This document shows positions 56,280 to 64,000 of a stretch of 64,000 bases of DNA, in pieces. This DNA comes from Thermomicrobium sp. CFH 73360. Its GTDB lineage: Bacteria > Chloroflexota > Chloroflexia > Thermomicrobiales > Thermomicrobiaceae. How positions within the stretch are numbered: the stretch's first letter is position 1; each line of letters opens with the position of its first letter. The stretch is from positions 682,001-746,000 of the forward strand of contig NZ_JAMSLS010000002.1 of the NCBI RefSeq assembly GCF_023806465.1, read 5' to 3'. A program made the translations under genes and the position numbers. A model generated the notes under the pieces. That model saw only the letters and a program-made list of their open reading frames with translations. It searched no databases and was not told where the DNA came from.

Positions 56280-57388
56280 ATGAGCAGGATGTACTCACAC
56301 GTCAACTGGCGATTGGCAATGAGTATTGCTGTGGGGCTTCTGGGAGCAGCGAGTGCGCTCGCGTTCGTCTGGCTGCTCGTCGTCCTCCGCGATCTGGTCG
56401 TGCTCGGTTTCCTCTCCTTGCTCGTCGCCGCGACACTCAGCCGGCCGGTGGCCTGGCTGGAGCGGCATCGCGTTCCTTCGGGGGTTGCCGTGCTGCTCGT
56501 CTTCATTTTGGTTGGATGTGTAGCGGTAGCACTCACGTTCCTCATCGTGCCGCCGCTCGTCGTCCAGGCGCTCGGGTTGCGTAACGAACTCCCCGTGTTG
56601 GTGCAGCACCTCGAGCACCTGCGCGCACTCTACGAGGAAATCCGTACGACCTATCCGGAACTTGTGCCGCTCGAGCCGCAGCTGGAAGCGACGATCGCGC
56701 AGGCACTCTCTGGGCTCGCACGTTGGCTGATGCTGCTTCCACAGCGTGTTTTCGCGACATTGCTTGATCTGGTGGCGGTCATCGCGCTGAGCAGCATGAT
56801 TGTTGTCCATCGGCGGCGCCTTCTCGCGACGCTCCTCGCGATTTCGCCACCGGCACAGCGCGAGACAGTCGCTGCTATGGTTGTGGAACTCTGGCGCCGA
56901 CTCGGCTCGTATATCGGGGCGAAACTGACGGTGATGGGGATCGTCGGTGGAGCCACGGCGCTGGCCCTGTGCCTGCTTGGTGTTCCCTCTCTATTGCTCC
57001 TTGGGCTTTTCGTCGCGCTTGGTGAACTGATTCCTCGCATCGGTCCTTGGCTAGCGCGGCTGCCACTCTTCACGATCGCTGCTCTTGTTGGATGGGTGCC
57101 CCTGGTGATGACGGTGATTACGTCGGTCGTCATCCAGAACCTCAAAGGGCTTGTAATTGCCCCGTTGGTCGAAGGTGAGCGTCTAGACGTCCATCCACTC
57201 GTCGCGCTTTTCTCGCCGTTCTGGCCGGCGCGAAGCTCTTCGGTGTCGCCGGAGCTGCGTTACCGCTGCCAGCCGCGGCAGCGCTGGATGTGATTGCCGA
57301 CCACATCCTTGTACCCCGGCTGCAACAGTGGAGCGCAAGCATAGGAGCCCAGGCGTCTTGTGAGTGTAGCCAGGAGACCACCAATTGA
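56280..57388 (+). CDS. AI-2E/PerM family transporter, frameshifted near the 3' end
   Basis: About 369 residues if repaired. Start 56280 or 56289. Family features: N-terminal helices ([40 protein letters not shown]), a soluble central part ([20 protein letters not shown]), then [40 protein letters not shown] and [20 protein letters not shown], the conserved E-L-I-P-x-x-G-P motif. At the TTTT run near 57207-57211 the frame shifts: one added T restores [20 protein letters not shown] ... [15 protein letters not shown] with stop at 57386-57388. Because the shift is in a homopolymer it may be a sequencing error. Function in the family is efflux or exchange of small molecules; not settled. Confidence 0.75.
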
Positions 57389-57411
57389 AGCAGAGACCGC
57401 TTTCATAAGTG

Positions 57412-57437
57412 GGGGCACCGGCGACTGCCGGTGCCCC
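57412..57437. terminator. Bidirectional hairpin terminator
   Basis: GGGGCACCGGC and GCCGGTGCCCC form an 11-bp perfect stem around GACT, between the converging transporter and surface-protein genes. Confidence 0.75.
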
Positions 57438-57468
57438 GTACTGAGAGCAGATGAGCTGCCAGTAAGGG

Positions 57469-59562
57469 TCAGGGTGTCCAACTCATCGTTTGTGTTACCT
57501 GGGGTTCTGTGGGTTGACATGTACCATTTGTGTTGAGATCCCAGCAGACGGTCACGGGAACCGTGGTGTTTGTGCCCCAGATCTCGACCGTGGCGATGCC
57601 GAACATGGACGTGTTCACGATCTGCGGGCTCGGCCCACCATTGATCATCAACCCTGGACCGCTGACGATCAACTGCTGGGCTGATATCTGCACCCCGTTC
57701 TCGTCCACCGTCTGGGCAACGAGAAAGGTATGCACTCCGTTCTTAAAGCCTGGTCCAGGACCATAGTCCACCCGCAGTGCACGGTCGGCTGTCGCCACGT
57801 TGAACGCCGCTGAGCCGTCGTTCTGGACGTCATAATTGACGTTGTTCGTGATGGCCACAACTTGACCGCTTCCTGGTGCCTGGCTTACTCGTACCTGGCC
57901 TTGGAAATTGTTGGGCAGTGCACCATAGTTCGGCGCGTACACAGTCACGGCGCCTCGTGGGGCGATCACCGCCAAAGTCAGCGGCGACGGTGGTTGCGCC
58001 GTGCCAGCGGCGTCAAAAAAGTCGACAGTTACCGTGGCCGGTGTTGTGGCGCTGATGTTAAAGATCTGGACACCGCTGTTGTCGTTCCCACTGACCCCCT
58101 GTTTCTGATAGAGCGGTACGCGGAGCACGGGCGCGCTGACCGGGTCATTGATGCCCATCGAGGTCAACGCTTGCCCGACGTCTTGACCACCACCAGTGTA
58201 CTTGACGGCATCCACCGAGACGACAATTGGCGCACTGCTCGTCAACACGGCTTGTGCCAGCTGGCCACCACTTCCCGACAAGTAATCGAAGTTCATGCTG
58301 TTGCCTGGTATGGTGAGGTTCTTCGTCCCAAGCAGGCTCCCGGTGGTACTGTAGTAGTTGATCGTCACGTTTGCTGGTCCCCCACCGACATTCGTCACCG
58401 CGATCCCCGTGTTCCAGTCAAAGTAGGCCTGGAAGACAAGCGGGATGTACACCGTCGGGCTCAAGCTGGTCACAGGCAGTGCCACGTTCGTCAGCGCCAT
58501 GTTGACCGGTGTGCCCCACGGCTGCGTCGGCTTGACCCGATCGACCGAAGCTGCCAAGAAGCAGCCAGGTCCTTGGATGCGCGCGGTGCCCAACCAGCCG
58601 GTTGGGAGCCCGGCGGCTTGCAGGTCGAGGTTCCAGGTTGCTCCGGCAGCGATCGACTGAGACAGGAGGTGCGTCTGCGCACCGCTTGGATGCTGGTAGA
58701 AGAGAGCGGTCGCTGCACAGGGGCCACCGCCGAAGTTGGTAATGTGGATCACAGTCTTCCAACCGTTGTAATTGGCTTGGGCAATTGGCACAGCGAGGTC
58801 GCTCCCCAATCCCTGCTGCTGACTCAGACCGCTATAGCCACTGACCATGACATGACTGTTGCTGGTGCGGCCGTTCGTCGATGGGGCAGGAGCAACCAAC
58901 TTCACTGCGGCGCTCAAGCGCGCTGGCCGACAGGGAAAGTCGTAGGCGACGACGACTTGATAGGTTGAGTTAGTCGCCGGTTCAGCGCCGCCTGGTGTCC
59001 AGTCGATGTTGAGTGTTGTCCCGACCTGATTCCAGGCATAAACGACTGGTGGATACCAGGTCGATCCCTGACTGACCGAGACATGTGTCACGTTGACGCC
59101 ACCGGGCACGGTGAGCGTGACGGTGTCCGCGGAGTTGGCTGGTGCTTGGCGCGTCACCGTGTACTGCTGAACAGCCTGGCTAGCACAGGCGCCTACCTCG
59201 TGCCCGAAGAGCAAAAGCCCGCCGCCGGGGTTGGTGCCAAACAGGGCGGCAGCAGCAAGTGCGGTCGAGCCGTTCCCTGGAATGTTCACCGTGGTGATTG
59301 GTGTGCCATCAGCTTTGGCAATATCGACGGCGACGGCGAAGGAACTCGCATTGGCGATCTGCACCACGCCATGCCACGGACCAGTCCCAGCCAGTAGCTC
59401 ATTGTTCGGCACATAGGGAATGATCAGCTGGTCGTTCACTTGCCATGTGCTGCTGACCGGGGTCATCGGTGTCCAGAGGGCCGCTGCTGGTGCCAGCTGG
59501 GCAGCAAAGGCCGCGGCAACGAGTATGAGTGCGAGAAGGAGTCGTCTCATTCGCTGTGGCAT
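57469..59562 (-). CDS. Secreted repeat-containing surface protein
   Basis: 697 residues from ATG 59562 after GAAGGGGGACGAACG. Signal peptide: RMRRLLLALILVAAAFAAQL, cleaved after about residue 29. The rest is Ala/Thr/Val/Asn/Gly-rich beta structure with about four repeats of roughly 120-150 residues, each opening with IP or VP and a Y, then a V-x-I-x-N strand, a phrase like NVGGGPANVTINYYSTTGSL or NFGGGPCAATALFYQHPSGA, and a loop of the form IPGNS or IAAGAT. There is no LPXTG or membrane anchor. Likely a cell-surface or S-layer-like protein with immunoglobulin-like modules. No family name can be given with certainty. The preceding 440 bp hold no other gene. Confidence 0.75.
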   Translation of the reverse strand: MPQRMRRLLLALILVAAAFAAQLAPAAALWTPMTPVSSTWQVNDQLIIPYVPNNELLAGTGPWHGVVQIANASSFAVAVDIAKADGTPITTVNIPGNGSTALAAAALFGTNPGGGLLLFGHEVGACASQAVQQYTVTRQAPANSADTVTLTVPGGVNVTHVSVSQGSTWYPPVVYAWNQVGTTLNIDWTPGGAEPATNSTYQVVVAYDFPCRPARLSAAVKLVAPAPSTNGRTSNSHVMVSGYSGLSQQQGLGSDLAVPIAQANYNGWKTVIHITNFGGGPCAATALFYQHPSGAQTHLLSQSIAAGATWNLDLQAAGLPTGWLGTARIQGPGCFLAASVDRVKPTQPWGTPVNMALTNVALPVTSLSPTVYIPLVFQAYFDWNTGIAVTNVGGGPANVTINYYSTTGSLLGTKNLTIPGNSMNFDYLSGSGGQLAQAVLTSSAPIVVSVDAVKYTGGGQDVGQALTSMGINDPVSAPVLRVPLYQKQGVSGNDNSGVQIFNISATTPATVTVDFFDAAGTAQPPSPLTLAVIAPRGAVTVYAPNYGALPNNFQGQVRVSQAPGSGQVVAITNNVNYDVQNDGSAAFNVATADRALRVDYGPGPGFKNGVHTFLVAQTVDENGVQISAQQLIVSGPGLMINGGPSPQIVNTSMFGIATVEIWGTNTTVPVTVCWDLNTNGTCQPTEPQVTQTMSWTP

Positions 59563-60000
59563 CGTTCGTCCCCCTTCTGTGTCACGTCCGGTACTCATCC
59601 GGTCATGATGACTTGCCCGCTGTTGGTTGCCCCACCTCCCTCCTGCAAGGTCTTTCGATAGTCCAGTGACCTCGCGACGACTTGCAGGTCCTACCGTATG
59701 CTCTTCAGGGCACTTCACGGTATCCATAATGTTCCCACTTCGTATGACATGCGTCAACTAAAAGAGGCATGTATCGGTACGAGTCAGATCGATCATCGGT
59801 GCAAGGAGGGCTGGCCACCGCGTCGTGTTGCCATGACACATGCCTCGTTCCCTTGTGGATTCTTGGTGCATTGCGTCGTCTCCTTTTCGTGATGAGAGGT
59901 ACTTGCTGCGCCGACAACCAAAAGGTCTATCGTTGCGAGTGTGTAGCGTGTCGTCTTCTCCCACTTCCGTCGTGTCTCTCCCCACTCTTGAGAACGTGGA

Positions 60001-60035
60001 AGCCCGCCCTGGTGTTACAGCACCTTGGGCGGGCT
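60001..60035. terminator. Hairpin downstream of the E2 gene
   Basis: AGCCCGCCC and GGGCGGGCT pair around a segment that contains a smaller GGTG/CACC stem. It lies 25 bp beyond the stop of the minus-strand E2 gene and probably terminates the dehydrogenase operon. The remaining stretch 59,563-60,000 shows no gene; a TTGACG at 59,757-59,752 may be part of the surface-protein promoter but no convincing -10 was found. Confidence 0.65.
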
Positions 60036-60059
60036 GGACGGTGAAGGTGACCAACAGGT

Positions 60060-61385
60060 TCAGCGTACGAGGAGCAACATTGGGTGCTCAAGCAGGTGCT
60101 GCACCGCTGCAAGAAAGCGTGCTGCTGCCGCACCGTCGGCGACCCGGTGATCAGTGGAAAGCGTCATCCGCATGCGACGCACCGGAACCGGCTCATCGCT
60201 TCCCTCTCGGTAGACCGGCTCGCGCACGATACTTCCGACAGCGAGAATCGCCGCCTGTGGCGGGTTGATGATGGCGGTAAAGTGTTCCACGAGACCAAAC
60301 ATCCCAAGGTTGGAAATGGTAAAGGTGCCGCCCTGATACTCCTCGGGCCGGAGCCGCTCTTCTCGGGCACGGGCAATCAAGTCTTTCGTGAGGCGTGCGA
60401 TCTCCCCCAGAGGTTTATGGTCAGCGTCGGGAATGAACGGCGCAATGAGACCATGTTCGGTTGCAACAGCGATATTGATGTCGATCCGCTTGTAGATGCG
60501 AAGCTGGTTGGGCGGGACAAAGCTGGCATTAAGCGTCGGAAAGTCGCGGAGTGCTAGCGCACAGGCTTTGATCAAGAGATCGGTCACCGAGACCCGTTCC
60601 TCTTCTGGGACCTGTGCGTTGATCTGCTCCCGCAAGTTCAGGAGCTCGTCGACCTCGGCGACTGTGGTGACAAAGAAGTGCGGAGCCTGCTGGAAGCTCT
60701 CGGCCATGCGCCGAGCGATCGTCTGGCGCATGCGGCTGAGTTCGACAAGTTCGAATTCCGGCAAACCTGGTGGTGCGGGTGGTGCAGCCGGTGGTGCGGC
60801 AGGTGGTGCAGGTGGGGCGGCTGGTGGTGGCGGCGGTGGGGCAGCTGGCGGTGCAGCTGGAAGTTCTGGTGCCACCGGAGCGCGCGGTGCAGCAAGAAGC
60901 GCCAAGATGTCTTCCTTGACAATGCGCCCACCGGGACCGCTGCCACGCACTTTCGAGAGATCGATGCCATGCTCGGCTGCGAGCCTCCGGACGAGGGGTG
61001 AGGCGCGGACTCGTTCACCAGGTACGAGGATCGCTTCCTCGGCAGGTGCAACGGTCGCGCTGGGGGGTGGCGGAGCTGCTGGTGCAGCGGGCGCTGCAGC
61101 ACCGACGGCTGCTCCGGCTGGTACCGCTTCCTCTTCGAGCTTCTCCCCCGGTTCTCCGATGATCGCGATCGGCTGGCCGACCGGAACCGTTTCTCCTTCC
61201 TTGGCAACGAGTTTCAAGAGAACGCCTGAGGCGAACGATTCAATTTCAAGATTGACCTTGTCGGTCTCGATTTCGGCGATCGGCTCGCCGCGCTCGACCC
61301 GATCGCCCTCGTGCTTGAGCCAGCGGAGTATTGTGCCTTCTTTCATGTCATACCCCATCTGGGGCATGACGAGTGGTCGTGCCAT
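60060..61385 (-). CDS. Dihydrolipoamide acyltransferase (E2) of a 2-oxoacid dehydrogenase complex
   Basis: 441 residues. Lipoyl domain (1-78): EGTILRWLKHEGDRVERGEP with the lipoyl Lys in ETDKVNLEIES. Then a long Pro/Ala linker, the E1/E3-binding domain (RASPLVRRLAAEHGIDLSKV, RGSGPGGRIVKEDI), a second Pro/Ala-rich linker and the catalytic domain ending with the H-x3-D-G motif (STDHRVADGAAAARF). It transfers the acyl group to CoA. The two E1 genes are immediately upstream (30-bp and 13-bp gaps). No E3 gene is in the window. Confidence 0.95.
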   Translation of the reverse strand: MARPLVMPQMGYDMKEGTILRWLKHEGDRVERGEPIAEIETDKVNLEIESFASGVLLKLVAKEGETVPVGQPIAIIGEPGEKLEEEAVPAGAAVGAAAPAAPAAPPPPSATVAPAEEAILVPGERVRASPLVRRLAAEHGIDLSKVRGSGPGGRIVKEDILALLAAPRAPVAPELPAAPPAAPPPPPPAAPPAPPAAPPAAPPAPPGLPEFELVELSRMRQTIARRMAESFQQAPHFFVTTVAEVDELLNLREQINAQVPEEERVSVTDLLIKACALALRDFPTLNASFVPPNQLRIYKRIDINIAVATEHGLIAPFIPDADHKPLGEIARLTKDLIARAREERLRPEEYQGGTFTISNLGMFGLVEHFTAIINPPQAAILAVGSIVREPVYREGSDEPVPVRRMRMTLSTDHRVADGAAAARFLAAVQHLLEHPMLLLVR

Positions 61386-61415
61386 CTGGTTCCCTCCGTC
61401 CCCAGCTCGCTCGCG

Positions 61416-62420
61416 CTAGCGAGTTAGTGGCGCCGGCAAGCGCTGATAGAGCACCTCCCGAACCGCTTCAATAACTCGATCCTTGTTTGGTACCACAAGA
61501 CGCTCCAAATTACGGGCGTACGGCATCGGTACTTCGACGCTCGCCACGCGCAGGATCGGGGCATCGAGGTAATCCAGCGCTCGCTCTTGAACCGCTGCTG
61601 CGATCTCGGCACCAACACCGAAGGATTTCCATCCTTCCTCGACGATCACGAGGCGGTTCGTCTTCTGCACTGAGCGGACGATCGTCTCGACGTCGAGCGG
61701 GCGTAATACCCGTAGGTCGATGACCTCACACTCGATCCCCGCCCGGGCGAGTTCCTCGGCTGCCCCGAGCGCGAGGTAGTATCCGCGCAGCCAGGAGACG
61801 ATGGTCACGTCCTGACCCTCGCGTCGGACTTCGGCCCCTTCCAGCGGCAGGACGAAGTCTTCTCCGTCCGGCACCTCACCGCGATTGCGATAGATGAGCG
61901 AATGTTCGATGAAAATGACCGGGTCATTGCCACGGACGGCTGCCTTGAGAAACCCTTTCGCGTCCTTTGGAACAGCCGGTGCCACGACACGAAGCCCCGG
62001 GACATAAGCGAAATAGTTCTCAAAGAACTGCGAGTGTGTCGCGGCGAGCTGCCCGAAGCCCTCGACTGTCCGTACCACCACCGGCGCGGTGAACTGCCCG
62101 TTAAACATGTAGTAGATCTTCGCCAGATGGTTCACAATCTGGTCCATGGCCAGGAGGGAGAAGTTGATGGTCATGAGCTCGACGACTGGTCGCAGACCGC
62201 CAATGGCAGCACCGACGCCCAATCCCACAATCCCGAGCTCAGCGATCGGTGTATCACGGACGCGTTCCGGACCAAACTCCTGAAGAAAGCCTCGCGTGAC
62301 GGCGTACGATCCGCCGTACGCTCCAATATCCTCACCCATCAGGAAGACGCGCTCATCGCGATACATCTCCTCGCGCAACGCCTCGCGCAGCGCGTCGCGG
62401 TATGTGATTTCGCGTGCCAT
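61416..62420 (-). CDS. 2-oxoacid dehydrogenase E1 component, beta subunit (second copy)
   Basis: 334 residues. EITYRDALREALREEMYRDE, VFLMGEDIGAYGGSYAVTRG, DTPIAELGIVGLGVGAAIGG, FNGQFTAPVVVRTVEGFGQL, AATHSQFFENYFAYVPGLRV and EVIDLRVLRPLDVETIVRSV mark the pyruvate/branched-chain dehydrogenase beta type. It is closer to classical PDH beta than the copy at 7.6 kb. Transcribed with alpha (13-bp gap) and E2. Confidence 0.95.
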   Translation of the reverse strand: MAREITYRDALREALREEMYRDERVFLMGEDIGAYGGSYAVTRGFLQEFGPERVRDTPIAELGIVGLGVGAAIGGLRPVVELMTINFSLLAMDQIVNHLAKIYYMFNGQFTAPVVVRTVEGFGQLAATHSQFFENYFAYVPGLRVVAPAVPKDAKGFLKAAVRGNDPVIFIEHSLIYRNRGEVPDGEDFVLPLEGAEVRREGQDVTIVSWLRGYYLALGAAEELARAGIECEVIDLRVLRPLDVETIVRSVQKTNRLVIVEEGWKSFGVGAEIAAAVQERALDYLDAPILRVASVEVPMPYARNLERLVVPNKDRVIEAVREVLYQRLPAPLTR

Positions 62421-62433
62421 CCTCTACCCCTCT

Positions 62434-63447
62434 CTAGCTGACCGTGATCGGGTCGGCATAGACAAACTGGGTGAGCGTCGCGGGATCGGGGTCTGGGCTC
62501 TCATCGGCGAACCGCACTGCTTCGGCGACTGCTTCCTCAACAGCTCGATCGAGCGCTGCGAGTTCCTCGATCGTTGCCACGTTGTGCGTTAGGAGCTGCT
62601 CGCGCAAGCGCGTGATCGGGTCACGGTGTCGTCGCCACTCCTCGACTTCTTCCTTGGAGCGATAGGTCTCGGGGTCGGCCATCGAATGGCCGCGATACCG
62701 GTAGGTCAGGGCTTCCAGAAAGTAGGGGCCGTTGCCGCTGCGGCAGTGGTCGAGCGCCCGCTTGGTTGCCTCGTAGACGGCAATGACATCCTGTCCGTCC
62801 ACTTGCTCCGCCGGGATGTCGTAGGCACAAGCCTTGCGATACATCTCGCGAACCGCTGAAGCATATTGCACTGCCGTACCCATGCCATACTGGTTGTTCT
62901 CACAAAGGAAGAGGACGGGGAGTTTCCAGAGCGCGGCGAAGTTGAGCGCCTCGTGGAAGGCGCCATTGTTAGTCGCGCCGTCACCGAAGATTGCGACGGC
63001 GACCCGACGCTGGTTCAAGTACTTGCTGGCCAGCCCAAGCCCCGCGGCAATTGGTAGCAAGCCTGCCACGATGGCGTAGCCGCCCCAAAAGTGTTTCGAG
63101 GCATCAGCAAAGTGCATTGACCCGCCACGACCCCCAACGAGTCCAGTTGCCTTGCCAAAGAGTTCGGCCATACAGCGCCGTGGATCCAGTCCCAGCGCCA
63201 GTGCATATCCGTGATCCCGGTAATGTGTTACGAGGTGGTCTTCCGGGTCCATCGCCCGGATCGCCCCTACCGCCACCGCCTCTTCACCGATATAGAGATG
63301 CAAGAATCCAGCGATCTTGCCGAGCGCATACTGTTCAGCTGCCACTTCTTCGAAACGCCGGATCAGCACCATCAGACGGTACATCTCGAGGAGTTCGCTC
63401 TTGGGGAGGGCTACCCCAGGCAGCTGACCATCAACTGTACTGGTCAT
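62434..63447 (-). CDS. 2-oxoacid dehydrogenase E1 component, alpha subunit (second copy)
   Basis: 337 residues from ATG 63447 after GACAGGAGGGATGTG; a longer frame to 63555 has no ribosome binding site. VGGRGGSMHFADASKHFWGG, AGLLPIAAGLGLASKYLNQR, the thiamine diphosphate motif GDGATNNGAFHEALNFAALW with CENN, and LTYRYRGHSMADPETYRSKE (phosphorylation-loop-like region) fit pyruvate dehydrogenase E1 alpha. It is the first gene of the alpha-beta-E2 operon and would feed acetyl-CoA or a branched acyl-CoA to metabolism. Confidence 0.95.
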   Translation of the reverse strand: MTSTVDGQLPGVALPKSELLEMYRLMVLIRRFEEVAAEQYALGKIAGFLHLYIGEEAVAVGAIRAMDPEDHLVTHYRDHGYALALGLDPRRCMAELFGKATGLVGGRGGSMHFADASKHFWGGYAIVAGLLPIAAGLGLASKYLNQRRVAVAIFGDGATNNGAFHEALNFAALWKLPVLFLCENNQYGMGTAVQYASAVREMYRKACAYDIPAEQVDGQDVIAVYEATKRALDHCRSGNGPYFLEALTYRYRGHSMADPETYRSKEEVEEWRRHRDPITRLREQLLTHNVATIEELAALDRAVEEAVAEAVRFADESPDPDPATLTQFVYADPITVS

Positions 63448-63564
63448 CACATCCCTCCTGTCTTCAATCTCCTTGGTCGCAATCGGCCCGCTGTGTTCGA
63501 CGGGCCCCACTGCACTGTGGTGCTTGCGACCTCCGCTGCGACGGTATCCCGGCACAACCGTCGC

Positions 63565-64000
63565 TTATGATACCCCAGGGTGGAGCTTATACCCAATCTG
63601 CCGCAGGAAGGTCATCCGCTTTGCGATATCCTCTTCCCCTTCGATCCCCAACGGCTTAAAGCCGTCCGCCACACCGAGCACGGCGCGTTGCTCGCCGAGA
63701 TCGGCCAGGACGACTTCGGCCGGATTGGCGGTAGCGCAGAAGATGGTGCAAACCTCAACGACGTTGCGAACAGCTGGCAGCACATTGATTGGATAGACAT
63801 TGCCGAGCATGATCAGAAAACAGTGACCAGCCGCAATGTTCATGACATTGCGTCGCGCCAGCTCGGTGAGTTCCGGATCGGTTCCGCTCCAGCGCACCAG
63901 CCGTGGTCCTGAGGCCTCACTGAAGGCGAGCCCGAATTTGATGCCAGGCACGGCATTCACGAGTGCTTCGTGTAAATCTTCTACCGTCTTGATGAAGTGG
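63565..64000 (-). CDS. Adenosine-specific kinase family protein (5' partial)
   Basis: The frame continues to the right window edge; 145 codons are visible including the stop. NAVPGIKFGLAFSEASGPRL, VRWSGTDPELTELARRNVMN, AAGHCFLIMLGNVYPINVLP, AVRNVVEVCTIFCATANPAE, VVLADLGEQRAVLGVADGF and the end DIAKRMTFLRQIGYKL match this small archaeal/bacterial family (DUF355), whose thermophilic members bind adenosine and ATP. Upstream of the GTG at 63960, HFIKTVEDLHEAL is still homologous, so the true start lies outside the window. Confidence 0.85.
   Translation of the reverse strand, partial: HFIKTVEDLHEALVNAVPGIKFGLAFSEASGPRLVRWSGTDPELTELARRNVMNIAAGHCFLIMLGNVYPINVLPAVRNVVEVCTIFCATANPAEVVLADLGEQRAVLGVADGFKPLGIEGEEDIAKRMTFLRQIGYKLHPGVS

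Noticed and set aside
57862-58968. A 368-codon plus-strand ORF
   Set aside because: Antisense to the repeat-containing surface protein, which has a signal peptide, a good ribosome binding site and repeat structure.
60496-61419. A Gly/Ala-rich plus-strand ORF
   Set aside because: It is the complement of the Pro/Ala linkers of E2; the low complexity is a reflection of those codons.

Overview
The window is a single high-GC bacterial chromosome segment (frequent GTG starts, strong GGAGG-type ribosome binding sites). The mix of genes suggests a Thermomicrobia-type member of the Chloroflexota (Thermomicrobium/Sphaerobacter relatives): a corynebacterial-type glycogen synthase, a queuosine-salvage protein, LGFP/CAP surface proteins, BKACE and M81 enzymes. 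This assignment is inference from protein types, not from an rRNA or a database search. No rRNA, tRNA, CRISPR array or intact insertion sequence was seen.

Left part (1-20 kb): the end of a PAS-GGDEF-degenerate EAL protein, a thioredoxin-like protein, a GIDE-like membrane protein, an Ldh2-family dehydrogenase, a tandem universal stress protein, an orphan pair of 2-oxoacid dehydrogenase E1 subunits, a KstD-like flavoprotein, a HAD-SerA fusion, a glycogen synthase-type glycosyltransferase and a P1B-4 metal ATPase. The serA fusion is preceded by what looks like a serine-sensing translational attenuator. A good promoter leads into an 80-codon upstream ORF whose centre is 50% Ser codons and uses all six of them. 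That Ser run contains an 11-nt segment perfectly complementary to the serA Shine-Dalgarno region.

Middle part (18.7-29 kb): this region is gene-poor and decaying, with two frameshifted pseudogenes (PNPOx-like and YczE-like). It also holds a cluster of DnaA-box-like 9-mers (20.26-20.44 kb), an exact parS 16-mer (24.95 kb), and a sharp reversal of G/C strand asymmetry at about 24.95-25.0 kb.

Right part (29-64 kb): mostly housekeeping operons. These are enoyl-CoA hydratase/CoA-transferase/rsmI; dnaX; a GH1 glucosidase; gatC-gatA-ftsB-like; an ECF sigma/anti-sigma/SIMPL set; a translationally coupled rhodanese lipoprotein-pyrophosphatase-galE-smc operon; a minus-strand run of serS-C45 acyltransferase-BKACE-MlrC; an HNH nuclease; uvrA with a 20-bp perfect palindrome at its predicted transcription start; a frameshifted AI-2E-type transporter; a repeat-containing secreted surface protein; and a complete E1alpha-E1beta-E2 dehydrogenase operon. 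The window ends inside an adenosine-specific kinase family gene.

All coordinates of starts were chosen by ribosome binding site and domain boundaries, and several are shorter than the maximal ORF. No computation could be run: counts and complementarities were done by eye.
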